From contig JANTQA010000021.1 of NCBI GenBank assembly GCA_027625915.1, positions 62,001 through 126,000 of the forward strand: a DNA stretch of 64,000 bases, given 5' to 3'. Under the pieces are notes generated by a model, which saw nothing but the letters and a program-made list of their open reading frames with translations, ran no database searches and was not told where the DNA came from. Origin of the DNA: Anaeramoeba flamelloides. Its lineage: Eukaryota > Metamonada > Anaeramoebidae. Shown here piece after piece: positions 49,244-61,436 of this stretch (the stretch's first letter is position 1; each line of letters starts with the position of its first letter). The translations under genes and the position numbers were made by a program.

Positions 49244-49553
49244 CTAACCCCCATTCCGTCAATTTGAAAATAATCTAAAATCAAAAATAGTAAATAAAAA
49301 AACTGATAATTTATTGGATTATATCAAACATATTTTTAAACCTTATTTAAGTTAAATAGTAATTTATGTTTACTATATGTCAATATTTTGTAGACAAATA
49401 AAAGAAAAAATGCAAAACGAAAAAAAAAAAAAAAACTTGATTTTCCAAAATGATGAAACTAGTTAGAACAAAAAATTTTATTGGCAAATTTTTTGTACAA
49501 ATTTCACCAACAATTGTTGATCAATCAAATGATGAGATACCATCAACTAAACC
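49244..49553 (-). repeat. Dispersed ~310-bp repeat, copy 3
   Basis: Its reverse complement begins TAGTTGATGGTATCTCATCA, continues TTTGATTGATCAACAATTGT, and ends TTGACGGAATGGGGGTTAG. These match both ends of copy 1 at the same spacing (about 310 bp). Confidence 0.75.
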
Positions 49554-49555
49554 AT

Positions 49556-49710
49556 TTTACAGATAAAGGGGTGTAGTTATTTTGAGTGAATTGCAAGTTT
49601 TTCTTAAATAGTTTGAATAAATATTAGAAGAAAAATTTAATTTGGGGAATTGTATTATGATTTTTATACATTTTTTCCTCTTTTCATTCTTAATTGCATT
49701 TCCTTCATTT
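49556..49710 (+). mobile_element. Fragment of the (TA)n-family TIR element, copy 3
   Basis: AGATAAAGGGGTGTAGTTAT and ATATTAGAAGAAAAATTTAA correspond in order to the left end of copy 1 and the reverse-complemented end of copy 2. Similarity fades after about 150 bp. It abuts the 310-bp repeat. Confidence 0.65.
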
Positions 49711-50533
49711 TTCAACTTGAAAAAAATAATACGTTCTTCTTTTCTTCAGAGTCAAACCATCATAGCAATATATATTACTAGAATTGTAAAAAATAATTTC
49801 AGTAATTTTTATGAGTGACAAATCCCAATCAAATACTTATCAAAGTGTGATGTTTAATAGTTTCAAAATAAAAAATAATCAAAAAAAAAAAAGAAATTTT
49901 TGGAAAACGACAACAATTAAAGAAACTCAATTTTCAATTTAAATTGCAATAAATTATATTTTGAAAACAACAATGCTTGTTTTGAAGTGAAACTTTTTGA
50001 AACTTTTTGGGATTTTGGTGATTGGATTGCATTTATTTCTAGGTACCAGTGAATGATTTTTACATCAAGAATATTATATATCATTCCTTTGCCAAATACA
50101 AGGTTACAAAATAACCACATATTAGAGTAAATCGAATTAAATTGAATTTAAATTGAAAGAAAACAATTTTGTTTCAAATTTAAAAAATAAAATATTTTTT
50201 TTTAAATTGGATTTTTTGGATTTAGAGAATTCTTTTAAACTTTCTTTTGAATTGATTGTATTCTTTGCCAATGATATTCTTTCATTTTTTTTTTTATTTG
50301 AAAATATCAAATAAAGAAAGATTAATTTTTTTTTCCTTCTTTTGTTTTTACAATAATTGGAATTCCTTCGAAACTTTTTTTTAATAAATTTAATTTCTTT
50401 TTCAATTGGTATTATAAGATTTTCTAATTGAATTTAATTTAATTAAGAAACTCAAAATTTATTGTTGTTATTAATATTTAACTACTTGGTATCAACATCA
50501 TCTTTAATATATGTATATTTTTTCAATGTAGAA

Positions 50534-50562
50534 TCTCTCTCTCTCTGTGTGTGTGTGTGTGT
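50534..50562. repeat. (CT)n-(GT)n compound microsatellite
   Basis: About six CT units run directly into about eight GT units. Confidence 0.9.
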
Positions 50563-50810
50563 TTTTGTAATATGGATTTTTTACATTGTGATATAATTCT
50601 TTCGATTTTTTTTTATATATTTAATTTTTTAAAAAAACAAAATAAATACACTTTCTATGATTCTCTTTTGGATTTTAGTCCACTTCTTAGTTATGAAGCA
50701 AATTAATGAAAGTGATACGATCCTTAAACTTTATTTAATGAAAAGTTTTTTATTTATTGATTTTAAAAAAAATGAATAAAAGGTAATTTTAACAATAAAA
50801 AAAATAAAGA

Positions 50811-50813
<3 letters not shown>

Positions 50814-50843
<30 letters not shown>
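50814..50843. repeat. (AT)n microsatellite
   Basis: About 15 uninterrupted AT units. Unlike the TA tracts at 12048 and 56422, I see no element terminus next to it. Confidence 0.9.
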
Positions 50844-50845
<2 letters not shown>

Positions 50846-53319
50846 AAAGAAATGAAAAATAATATGATTTATGGCCCCATAGATAAATTATTCGTTATTA
50901 TTCTTTAATTTCTTTTAAATTATAAAATAAATATCAATTTTTATATAAAATGTATATTTATTTCCATATTTCGCTACACTTTAGTGTAATATATTTATTT
51001 ATTTACAGAAAAACACCTGGATGAAAGAAATGATTATCAAAATAAAAAATTGCTAAGAAAATCGGGGAATTAAAAAAAGTAAAAAATACTTCATGTCTCT
51101 AACCAAAATAAAAATTATCTACTGTCTCTGGATTTCCTTGAGTTGCACAAGGAAAATGGAAAAAATATACACTCTTGACTGGTTATAACATTCTTAATCA
51201 ATTAAATGTAGGGTAAAAGTTCAATAAAAAATTATTGAGACTAAATACAATTCTATGATTAACTATTAATAATTAAAAATGATTTGAAAATTATTGTTTT
51301 TTTTAAAATAAGAATAAAATCAATACAAATTGTTAATTCATATCAAATATAAAAAATCTATAAACTCAAAAAAACTTATCCAGAATTCATAGGAAGGGTA
51401 AAAATCAAATATAAATTATTATTGATACTAAATAAAAATTCAACAATCTGTGATTAAAAATTAGAATTTCAATGTGGTTAGAGGAATCAATTAAAAAAAT
51501 ATGAAGTAAAATGTTTAATTTTACTTAATTATTTAAAACTAAAAAAAAAAAAAAAATCCCAGTCACAATCCAAAGTCTGGTACACAAAAAAATCAAATTT
51601 ATTTATATAATAATCGATATTAAAGTTATCTTTTTAATTTTCTTTGTTTTTTTTTTTTTAATTACCACTTGTATTTTTAACAATTAAAACCTTGTAGGAT
51701 TAATTCTTAATAAGAACAACAAATTTCAAAATTTTGATTCATAATATCGATTATTGTTTTATTTTATTTCTTCGAATAACTTTTTTAAATAGATTTTTTT
51801 ATAAAATTTTTGAAAATATTCTTTCTATTTCATTTTAAAGAATTTCAATCTACATAATACCAAAAAAAACGATGAAAATTTTTATAACAATTACTCAAAG
51901 TATTACATTTTTTATATTCAGTTTTATTTTCTGCATATATACATAATAATTTTTTTTCTTTGAAATTATCAATTTAAATATATAAATTCTGATACTCTTC
52001 TAGATTTAAAAGATCTGTCCATATTAAAAATATAAGAAATCAGATTGTATTATTTGAAAAAAGGGAAATTTGCAAATCGATACATTAGAAAAAAAATAAA
52101 AAAAACCGTTTGTTGTTTAATAAAACATCATTGCATCTCTTAGTATTAACAAAATTTCATAGTTTGAAAATTCAAATTTTTATTTTCATTCAAAGGTGAT
52201 ATTATTATTAAAGACCTAGTACAAGTATAATAGCAAAAAATGTCCTTATTTTTTTGTCATTTTAATTTTTAATCTCCTTTTTCAAAAACCTGATGAACAA
52301 AATGTTGCCTGAAATATAAAAATGATTACTCTTCAAACCAAACCAAATACTGGGTTCTAAACTATTAACTCAAAGATATTCCATCAGTTAATTTCAAAAA
52401 AATGACAAAAAATTAATTATTTTTTGCTTTTATACTGGGAATTTAGCTTAAAAAATATTCAAAAAACTCGGCTATGAGTTTAATCAGAAGTTTGGTTCAT
52501 AATTATTACTTAATGTTAGATTTTAGGATTTCTTCGAATAATAATTTTATAAAAATGAACTTTATAGATTTTTTAAGGCAGAGTTCAAATAAGCAATAAT
52601 AGTAAATATTGTGATTTACGGTTGAATAAAATTAAAATATTTATTTTAAATTCTCAAATTTTTTAAATTTTATTAACTTTTGGAAAAACCAAGACACCTT
52701 ACCTAAAATCAATGAGAAATATTATACCGTGAGATATTATATTAAAATTCTTTATTGAGATTTGAGATAAATTCCCAATTTTAAGAATTTGCATTTAACG
52801 ATCTCTACATTTTTCAGCTTTTATTAAAAACTTTTTTCAAAAGACTTTCAAGGGGAACACAAAAGAAATATGAAGGATCACAAAAGATACCACACAACAA
52901 AAATCAAACCTTTATAAAAATATATTTCTTTTTCTACTAAATAACTTGAAAATAAATTATGATTCTAAAATCAATTGTCACATTTTTAAATACTAAAATG
53001 ATCGAGTTCTATTTCCCATAGTGTTCAATTTATTTTTATTAAACAGATCCTTAAAGGTTGTTTCAAGCATTTAAAACATTATTATTTTGAAGAATATCAT
53101 TTGAGTGTTTTTGGAATAAATTTTGATCTTTAAAGATAAAAAAACATTTGCAATATTATTCTAAATGATGGTTCTGAAATATTTTGAAATATTTTAACTA
53201 ATATATGGGAATATGCAATTTTGGTTTGAACATTGGAAGATTTTTCTTGTATTCTTTTTATTTTTTAAATTTTTTTTATCAAAATATTTTTGTGCTTTTA
53301 TTTACAACCCAAAATTAAT

Positions 53320-54261
53320 ATGGGTAATGTTATTTCTAGTACACCTACACAAGTGGTCTTGAATGATCTATTTGATCAAAATTGTCCATTACAAAAAGAA
53401 ATTGGATTTTTAATCTCTTTTCAAAATTCTTTTTGTCAAGAAAAAAATCAAAATGAAAAAAAAATTCTTCAAGAAGAAGAATCAAAAGATCAAGGGCAAG
53501 AAAAAAAACAGGAAAAAGAGAATGAAAACTTAAAAAAACAAAAAGTTGAAAGGGAAAAAGAACAAAAACAAAAACAAAAACAAAAAAAAGAATATGAACA
53601 AAAAAACGAACAAAATCTAAAACAAGAAAAAGAAAAAAAAGACTTTGAAAAAGCCAATACCAAAAATGAAAATAATAATTCAAATACAAGGGATTGTGAA
53701 TATAATTTAAAAGAATCTACCAAAAAAGAAGAAGAAGAAGAAGAAGAAGAAGAAGAATTTTCTCTAAAACAAAAGAAAAAAATAGAGAAGGAAGAAAAGA
53801 GTACCCAAGAAAAGGACGAAGAAGACGAAGAAGGGGAATTTTTTGAACCTGTTGATGAAAATAAGGAATTTATGAATTTTGATGAAGACAAAGATATGAA
53901 GTTGGTCTCTCCTTTAATTTCACTAAGATCCCAAATATTAAGGAAGGGAATTGGTCTTTCTAACAGCCAAAGCATTCTTTATGAGTCAACTGATGATGAA
54001 GATAGTTCTTGGGCTGTGGATGAAGACAATTTTTTCTTTTCACAAAAAGGTCACAATAATGGAAACAAAAACAACCAAAAAAAGAGTTATCCCCAATATC
54101 AATTTGACGAAGATGAATTTGTGACAGACGACGAAAATCTCGATATTCTTGGGGTAGGCAATTATGAGTCTGACGATGACGACTACAACGAAGATGACGA
54201 TGAAGAGTATAACAATATTTTAGATGACGATGATGGTGAGGAGGAAGAAGAAGATTTTTAA
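53320..54261 (+). CDS. Acidic, Lys/Glu-rich protein with N-myristoylation motif
   Basis: A single exon from ATG 53320 gives 313 aa. The N-terminus MGNVISSTPTQ has Gly2 and Ser6, the classical N-myristoylation pattern, so membrane tethering is likely (inference). Residues 45-165 are a highly charged Gln/Lys/Glu region with poly-Glu, expected to form a long helix or coiled coil. Residues 180-313 are acidic, with many D/E-rich clusters (SDDDDYNEDDDEEYNN, DDDDGEEEEEDF) and STDDEDSS-type sites typical of casein kinase 2 targets. No enzyme domain is visible. The function is unknown. Confidence 0.7.
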   Translation: MGNVISSTPTQVVLNDLFDQNCPLQKEIGFLISFQNSFCQEKNQNEKKILQEEESKDQGQEKKQEKENENLKKQKVEREKEQKQKQKQKKEYEQKNEQNLKQEKEKKDFEKANTKNENNNSNTRDCEYNLKESTKKEEEEEEEEEEFSLKQKKKIEKEEKSTQEKDEEDEEGEFFEPVDENKEFMNFDEDKDMKLVSPLISLRSQILRKGIGLSNSQSILYESTDDEDSSWAVDEDNFFFSQKGHNNGNKNNQKKSYPQYQFDEDEFVTDDENLDILGVGNYESDDDDYNEDDDEEYNNILDDDDGEEEEEDF

Positions 54262-54813
54262 TGAAATTAAGATAGGATTTTTTTGAGTGAGATTTTTTCT
54301 TGAAAAAAATTGGAATTTGATTTTTGAAAATAAAATAAATATACATTATCATATTTTCTCCATTTTGAGAGTAAAAAATTGAAATATTGTTTGACCTTAA
54401 AATTATAAATGTCCTTCAGTTTAATTACATTTATATTTATGTTGAATTTTTTGTTTAAAATTCAGTTGAAAAATTAATATTGTTTCCTCTTTTAGGTTTG
54501 AAAATAAAAACAAATTGTAAATCTTCATTTTTGGTGAATTTTGAAAAAAATTGAATAAAATCCTTTATTTAAAACATTTAAAAACATTAATTAACCTATT
54601 GAAGAATAACTGATTTGATGACGTGTGATTTATTAAAAGATTAAATAGTTGAAAAAAAATAATTAATTAAATTTTCAATTGCACTTACTATTCTCTGATA
54701 AATAAAAGAGAAAAATCAAGCTGTTTGATTATTTGATTATCATATAGAAAACGAGATGGTTACAAAGTAATAGTGAGATTATTTTGAAATTGCAAATTAT
54801 ACAATTTAATTCC

Positions 54814-55412
54814 AGTACTAAACTCCATTTCACGTAAAAGTTCCCAGTTAAATAAGAAAAATATTCAATTTTTTTTTCAAGAATCAAGCAACATATAATT
54901 ATTTAAAAATAAGAGAAATTAAAAAAATTCGATTAGAGTTGATATTAATAAAAAAAATACCAGAATATTTGATAAATTTCTGAAAAAAAAAAAAAAATTG
55001 AAAAATAATTTTTTGTAACCCTTTCATTGGAATATCTAGTTTAAAATTTCTTAATATCTTTCAAAATGAAAATTGTTAACAAAAAAAGTTTTAATTCAAA
55101 ACTTAGAATTGGAACAGAAATCACAAAGCCTCAAAATTTTTAATGTTAATTTGGAGTTTTCAAAGATTTTTTTTTTTACAATTTAACTGGTATCAAAAAA
55201 ACAGAAAAGAAATAAAAGAAAAAAAACAAATAATTAAAAGACTAAAAAAAATCAAAAAGTAAAAAACAAGAAAAAAAATTGAAAAATGTGGACAAATAAT
55301 CATATCTCCCAAATGAAAATTTATTTTTAGAAATAAATTGGATTAAAAGTATAGAATTGATTCTATTTCTCCAATGAAATTGAGTCCCTTTGACTTGGAA
55401 AGAGTTTAGTAT
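54814..55412. mobile_element. Possible diverged TIR element
   Basis: The left end TACTAAACTCCATTTCACGT resembles the reverse complement of the right end TACTAAACTCTTTCCAAGTC. The right end (CCCTTTGACTTGGAAAGAGTTTA) also resembles the end of the (TA)n family (CCCTTTGACTGAAACAGAGTTTA). The interior was not matched. Confidence 0.35.
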
Positions 55413-56418
55413 AAATCACTATAAATCAAAAAAAATATGATCATACCAAAATATCAATAATCTGGCAACTCACAAAAAGAAGAAAATTAATGTTTTTTAA
55501 TAACAAAATATTTATAATTATATTTTTTAATAATGATAAAATAAAACAAAAAACAAGGTTAAATGTAAAATCGAAGTGTTATTCAGAATTTTTTATTTCA
55601 AAACAGGATAATTAATAAAAATGTAGATAAATTGTCTATACTATATTCATGATCAATTTTAATAAATTCTCTAAATCCAATTTGTTCCCTTCTTTTTGTT
55701 GATAAGTTAATGTATGGAAAATTCAAAGAATACTAAAAAAAATCTACCTTTAAAACATTTTATTTTATAAATACAAAGCTAAGTCATGTGAAAATCATGA
55801 AAGATACTTATTGTTCTTTAATAAAGCCAAGAAAAGTATTTAATTTAACCAACTTAGAAAGCATGCATTAAATATTTGTATCATCCCTGGTGTCTTTATT
55901 AATATAAATTAATAATACTGTAATAGATTTTGAAATGGTAATTTACATTTAATTACTAGTATTTTGCATTGAAAGGATCCATCTAATCCTTAATTAAGCA
56001 AATTCAAACTCAGTTATAAAAGTCTTTTGTTCTGATCTATAATTTAATTTCATTAATTTCATTTGTTGTTGTTTTTTTCACGAATAATCCATTTTGAAAA
56101 GATGTGTTGATTATCAAACAAAAACCCGCCTTTTGTTAAAAAAATATTGTAAACCATATTTAATTGATCAACTATTATATCTCTATTAACATTTTGATCA
56201 CAATATTTTGGTGTTTCGTAAAATTATTTCAGCACTATCTTGGTTTCATGGGTTTTCACAATTTTATATAATATTGTGATCTAATAATTCACATCATGAC
56301 CTATTCTAGCAATTTGTTAAACTATAAAGCTGTTCTTGGTTGGTGATATTTTTTTTATGAATGAAGTTTCATATTTTGATTCATTTTTTTAAATAAAAAT
56401 AAGAAAATTGAAATTTAA

Positions 56419-56421
<3 letters not shown>

Positions 56422-56454
<33 letters not shown>

Positions 56455-57418
56455 CTTGATTTAAGGGATTAGTCTCTAGTAATTTTTTTTACCAATAACT
56501 AAATAAGGGACCCTTATCTTGAAACATGTTTAAAATTAATAAAAAACAGTTTTTTTCAATGTTAGAACTTTATGTTCTTATTTTTTTTTTAAAATTTTTC
56601 AATTAGTCAAAAACAGTAAATTTTGAAATTTTTTTTTAATAAAAGTAAGAAAAAATAACAAAATTGAGAATTTTAATCTTGATTTAATTATTTTCTCAAA
56701 ATTAATATTTATTCTCATTTTGAAAAACTAAAAAATAATTGAAAACTAGTGAATATTTTCTTTTTCACTTCTGTTCATCCAACTTGTCTCTACAAAGAAC
56801 TCAAATTGTGTCTCAATAATTACTTTTTTTATCAAAAATAGTTCTTATTCTTTTTTTTTTTATTTTTTTTACTCAGACAAATACTTTAAGAATGGTAATT
56901 TGGGACAACTTTTTAAAACTTCAAATTCAACAAAAACAAAAGAGTGTAAACTGAAAAAGTAGATTCATGAAAAAAAAGAATGGTACAACAAAAAAAACAA
57001 ATCTTTTATTTAGAGTAAAGCATATATTGCATATTTTTTTTGAATCAAACTGTTTTTTCATGAAAATCCAAAAAAACCTTTTCAGGTTTATTTTTCAAAT
57101 TATTTTTTGTAGTTCTTCCACAAACACAACAAGGTTGTGATTTCTTGTTCATATTTTTTTTTTAATTTTTTGTATTTTATGAAAAGTTGAAAAAAAGCAA
57201 CTTTCAAAAAAGTGAAAAAAATGAAAAATTTTTTATTTCTATAAAAACAATAACTAAATTTAATGAATGTCATATATCGAGATTTCATTACTATACAAAG
57301 AAGTTTTTCACTTTGATTTCAAATCTAAGCAATCGGATAAAAAAAAATCTAAATCTCTATTAAATTTACCTAAAAAAATTTAATAGAGACTAGTCCCTTA
57401 ACAAAAAATTTCATATAT
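56422..57418. mobile_element. ~975-bp TIR element starting in a (TA)n tract
   Basis: The left end, directly after the (TA)n tract 56422-56450, reads ATATATGAAAC...TTAAGGGATTAGTCTCTAGTAA. The reverse complement of the right end reads ATATATGAAAT...TTAAGGGACTAGTCTCTATTAA. A further short hairpin (TCTCTATTAAATTT and its complement) lies inside the right end at about 57351-57388. The interior is non-coding. Confidence 0.75.
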
Positions 57419-57587
57419 CCTTGTAAAACCTATATCATGCATTGGAAGAGAAATCATGTATTAATTTATTAACATCAACCTCGACTATTTTCCAAATGGA
57501 TCTTTTCTTGAAAAATAAAATATAAGAAAAGGAAAAAAAGCGGAAAAAGAAAATGTAAAATAATAATTATTATTTTTGGATATTGAA

Positions 57588-60500
57588 TTATAAATAAATA
57601 TTAAGTCTAGAAACTAATATTCTTAAAGGTGTTTCGCCATATTTATTTTTAATATTAAAATCTGGTTTTAATGTCAAAATATATTTGATTTTATTTATAT
57701 TTTCCAAGGAAAAATTGGCAAATAAAGTATGCAAGGGTGTATTTGAATCTATTTCGATAATACTCAATTGACTATTATTTTTAATAAATTTTTTAATTAA
57801 ACTTAGTGGCGTAATTTTTAACGAAAATAGCTTTGATAAGGTGGAAAACCCATTTGGATTAAGATAAAAATTCGGTGTTGCACCAAAACGTAAAAAAATT
57901 TCGATTGTTTGTAAAATTTTTTTTGTCAACTTTTCACGAAATAAAATGGACAAGGGTGTATCTCCCTTAATATTTTTTTGATTAATATTAAAGCCCTTTT
58001 TTATTAAAATATGAACTAATTGGGCATCGATGTTAGCTGTGTTATAACAAATTAAATGAAGAACGGAATTTTTCTTCGCATCTAGTAAGTTAACGTTTAT
58101 TTTTTCCCTCTTTAAGGCACTTAATAAGAAGTCCATTTTTTGAGAATTTCTTTTCGCGATCGAATGCAATATTGAAGTACCTTCACTTGTCACGTCATTA
58201 ACATTGGCGCCGTTTTCCAATGCCCATAAGAATTGCTCGAATGTGCTATTATTATTTTCACAAATATAATGTAAAATTGTTTTGCATTGGTCGTCTTTGG
58301 CATTAATATCGACTCCAATCTCAATGATCCAATCTAAAAGTTTTTGATCAAGAGGCTTTAAAATCGAATTTCTGATTTTCAAATGTAATATTGATTGCTT
58401 TGTTTGTAAGGTCGATTGTAAAAAGAGATCTTTGCAATAGGTATATAGCACATCTATGATTTGAAAATCTAATTCCCCGTTTTTGGACGAAAACAGACAA
58501 TGGATCGGGGTTAAACCATCTTTATTGGAAAGTGACAAATCCACACCCTTTGTTATGAATAATTTTATATCATCCAGCATATATGGTAGATAGTTCGATA
58601 AAATGAAATGCGATGCAGTTGATTTGCTTCTATTTTCCTGAAAATTCAGATTTGCATTAAGGTCAATTAAGAGCCGTAACATCTTTTTTCTTTCGAATGT
58701 ATAGTTTTTACATAATTCTAAAAGGGGTGAATAGCCTAAATTATTTCTGATATTAACATCAAGGTCTTTATTTCTGGAAATGTATTTGTAAAAATATGAA
58801 AAATATAGTAGATGCCTAAACATTAAAATTAATGGAGTATCTCCGTTATTATCTACAACGCAGAGATCACTTCCGAATTTTGTTAAAACTATTGCTGGAT
58901 TATAATTTTTTTTTTTAATTGCAATAATTAATGGACTTTCCTTTTTATGATTTTGGGCATTTATGTCTAATCCTAAATCTAAAAAATGTTGAATATCGCT
59001 TTCCAGGGTAGAACCATTTTTACATAAATAGTGTAATTCATTGGATTTATTTTTATGCTTTATTTTAGAAATGCTTTTCTTATTTATTTCATCATCGTCA
59101 CTATTAACATTATCATTCTCGTTGTCCTTGTTATTCTTTTTTTCATTCTCTTTTTCATTTTCATTCTCATTCTCGTTCCTCTTAGATAGCAAATCCAGAT
59201 TATTTTTGATATAAAAATCAATTACCCGCGAAGGTGAGATACTTTTTGATAACAAATACATTAAGGGTGTTTTATGTTTATTATTAAATTTATTATAATC
59301 GCAGCCATAATCTATTAATAATTTAAACATTATTAATTGTTGATCTATTTTATTCAAACTATGTTTTGCAGTTAAATGCAAGCCATTAAGTGAATTCCGA
59401 TTTTCAAGATTTGGATTTAGGCCAGATTTTAATAGAAATTCCATTACATTGATTTTATTTTCATCAATATTATATAGAAGGAAATCTATATATTGCATTT
59501 CATTCAATTGCTTTTTTATGTTAATTTCAAAATTCTTTACTATTAGTTTAATTACCTTTAGAGAGATTTCAACGGCATCGGACGTATATTTGGTATAGTA
59601 AAACGGCTCTAAAAAATGATTATTACGCATAATATATTTCTTTAAAGTATATTCACCAATTTGTGGTGAATGCTCTTTTGAATATTTCATTAATAATTCA
59701 AAAATTTCAAAATCCAAAATGTTTTTATAATATGGTTCCAAGTATTCTGTCAAAATTTCATAACTTTCGAATTTGTAACCAATGGAATATAAATAATTAA
59801 TGAAATCACAATTTATTACCCCCGTATAAAATACTTCTATTAATAATTTGCTATTATTGCTATCAATTTTATTAGGATTCCATCCATATTTGACAAAGAG
59901 ATCACAAATTTGATAATTCACTTTTGAAGTGTTTTTGAAATAATATGTTATTGGTTCGTAATTTGAGGAATTAAATGTGTTAACATTGGCTCCCTTTTTC
60001 AAAATCAATTCTAAATCTTGGATTGCAATATCCTGGTTCTTCATCAAATAATGTAAACAGTTATTACCAGTTTTTTGACAAATTTTATTAACATTTACAT
60101 CTTTATGAATCAGGAGACGAAACAATTCTTTTGTTTGGTGATAGTTTTGACACACAAAATGAAAAAAGGGCAGGCCTTTCGTTCCTTTGAGTAAATCTAA
60201 ATTAAAATTTGGATCTTTTTGAATAATAAATAATATGAAATTATAAGATGCCAAATAATAAGATTGCTCACTCAATTTATCGACAAAGTCTTGCAAAATA
60301 ATGGAAAATAATGAATCCTGGTATAAGTCCCTTAAGAAGATGTTTAGCCCTTTCTCTACCGATGTTTTAATAAGTTCCATGGTTGCTTCATGGGCTTCTT
60401 TTTTTATTTGAGTTTTCTGCTTGATAAAATATAAATGGCAACAAGTTCTGCCTGCGTATTCTTGTAAATTCACATTTAAATTGTATTCCTGACTTTTCTC

Positions 60501-61436
60501 AATGACAGCTTTAATAATATTATGATTTATTTGTTTGTTGGAACATAAAATATGTAAAAAGCTTTGTCCGTAATTATTAATCTTATTTACATTCAATTTA
60601 TTGAAAGAAAGATATTTCTCAAATACTTCAACTGGATCATCTTCTTCAATGTGCGTACTTAATAAATGGAATGGTGTTTCAGACTCGAGATCAGTTTGTG
60701 AAAAATCTGCACCGTATTTGACAAACAATTCCACAACTTTGTTGTCGATCTGGTGTAATTTGCGATCAAAAAGGAGATGCAATGGTGTTTGCCTTGTGTT
60801 CCTTTGCTTTCTGTTAATTGCCGAACAATCTTTTTCCAAGAGGATTTCAAAATGCTTTGCTTTATGATTGCTTCTTAAAGCTAAATGGTGCAAACTACTC
60901 ATGTGATCGTGGTCAACCAAATCCAATTTGGTTCCCTTTTCGATCAAGTGCTTGAGCATTTTTGAGCTGATCTTTTGTGCGTTGCTCAAGTAAGACATCA
61001 ACGGGATACAGCCTTCTTCATTTGAAAGGTTTGGATCACAGCCTGAGTTGACTAACAGATCAATTTGGCCGGTGGTCTTTTTGCTTGCAAAATTGGATAA
61101 GAGGTCATTCAGAATGCTGTTGTTTGTATCTGTCAAGCTGTTTGCTGCGCACCCGATCTCGAGCAAGTATTCAATTGTTTCTGTTCCTCCATAATTTGAA
61201 GAACACACCAAGTGAAGTGGTGTTTTCATATGTTTCGTTGTGAAATTAATTCTCGCCTTGTCAAGCTTGCCTTGAATTTCTTCCAAATTGCCTCTTTTTA
61301 AGAGACTTATTTCTTCCTTTGTTAATTTGGAATCCTGTTGGGTATTTTTTTGCCCGTCTTCTTCTGAAGAAGATGTGCCACTTTCAAAATCAGACGCGGT
61401 CCCAATGTCAAAAGATTCATCAAAAAAATCAAACAT
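57588..61436 (-). CDS. Large ankyrin-repeat protein
   Basis: A single 3.85-kb exon encodes 1282 aa from the ATG at 61436 (MFDFFDESFDIG). After an acidic, Ser-rich N-terminus (about 45 residues) the protein is almost wholly ankyrin repeats. Recurrent motifs such as TPLHLVCSSN, TPLHLLFDRK, SFLHILCSNK, TPLMYLLSKS, TPIHCLFSSK and SILHSIAKRN are spaced about 33-38 residues apart. I estimate 25-30 repeats. A low-complexity Glu/Asn/Asp insert lies around residues 755-785. There is no catalytic domain, signal peptide or membrane helix. Ankyrin arrays bind proteins, so this is likely a scaffold or adaptor; the partner is unknown. The absence of introns contrasts with the split genes elsewhere in the window. 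Confidence 0.93.
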   Translation of the reverse strand: MFDFFDESFDIGTASDFESGTSSSEEDGQKNTQQDSKLTKEEISLLKRGNLEEIQGKLDKARINFTTKHMKTPLHLVCSSNYGGTETIEYLLEIGCAANSLTDTNNSILNDLLSNFASKKTTGQIDLLVNSGCDPNLSNEEGCIPLMSYLSNAQKISSKMLKHLIEKGTKLDLVDHDHMSSLHHLALRSNHKAKHFEILLEKDCSAINRKQRNTRQTPLHLLFDRKLHQIDNKVVELFVKYGADFSQTDLESETPFHLLSTHIEEDDPVEVFEKYLSFNKLNVNKINNYGQSFLHILCSNKQINHNIIKAVIEKSQEYNLNVNLQEYAGRTCCHLYFIKQKTQIKKEAHEATMELIKTSVEKGLNIFLRDLYQDSLFSIILQDFVDKLSEQSYYLASYNFILFIIQKDPNFNLDLLKGTKGLPFFHFVCQNYHQTKELFRLLIHKDVNVNKICQKTGNNCLHYLMKNQDIAIQDLELILKKGANVNTFNSSNYEPITYYFKNTSKVNYQICDLFVKYGWNPNKIDSNNSKLLIEVFYTGVINCDFINYLYSIGYKFESYEILTEYLEPYYKNILDFEIFELLMKYSKEHSPQIGEYTLKKYIMRNNHFLEPFYYTKYTSDAVEISLKVIKLIVKNFEINIKKQLNEMQYIDFLLYNIDENKINVMEFLLKSGLNPNLENRNSLNGLHLTAKHSLNKIDQQLIMFKLLIDYGCDYNKFNNKHKTPLMYLLSKSISPSRVIDFYIKNNLDLLSKRNENENENEKENEKKNNKDNENDNVNSDDDEINKKSISKIKHKNKSNELHYLCKNGSTLESDIQHFLDLGLDINAQNHKKESPLIIAIKKKNYNPAIVLTKFGSDLCVVDNNGDTPLILMFRHLLYFSYFYKYISRNKDLDVNIRNNLGYSPLLELCKNYTFERKKMLRLLIDLNANLNFQENRSKSTASHFILSNYLPYMLDDIKLFITKGVDLSLSNKDGLTPIHCLFSSKNGELDFQIIDVLYTYCKDLFLQSTLQTKQSILHLKIRNSILKPLDQKLLDWIIEIGVDINAKDDQCKTILHYICENNNSTFEQFLWALENGANVNDVTSEGTSILHSIAKRNSQKMDFLLSALKREKINVNLLDAKKNSVLHLICYNTANIDAQLVHILIKKGFNINQKNIKGDTPLSILFREKLTKKILQTIEIFLRFGATPNFYLNPNGFSTLSKLFSLKITPLSLIKKFIKNNSQLSIIEIDSNTPLHTLFANFSLENINKIKYILTLKPDFNIKNKYGETPLRILVSRLNIYL

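Larger units (their letters stand above)
48959..53319. other. Gene-free region, 4.4 kb
   Basis: It contains the third copy of the 310-bp repeat (minus strand), a fragment of the (TA)n-family element directly beside it, and two simple-sequence tracts. No supported exon was found. Confidence 0.6.
54262..57587. other. Gene-free region, 3.3 kb
   Basis: It contains a possible diverged TIR element (54814-55412) and a second element that begins in a (TA)n tract (56422-57418). No supported exon was found. Confidence 0.6.

Noticed and set aside
51073-51510. Possible inverted pair (TACTTCAT...CTCTAACC and complement)
   Set aside because: The match is short and interrupted, and cannot be told from chance in this composition by eye.
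53490-53975. Minus-strand Ser-rich open frame
   Set aside because: It mirrors the Lys/Glu-rich repeats of the acidic protein on the plus strand.
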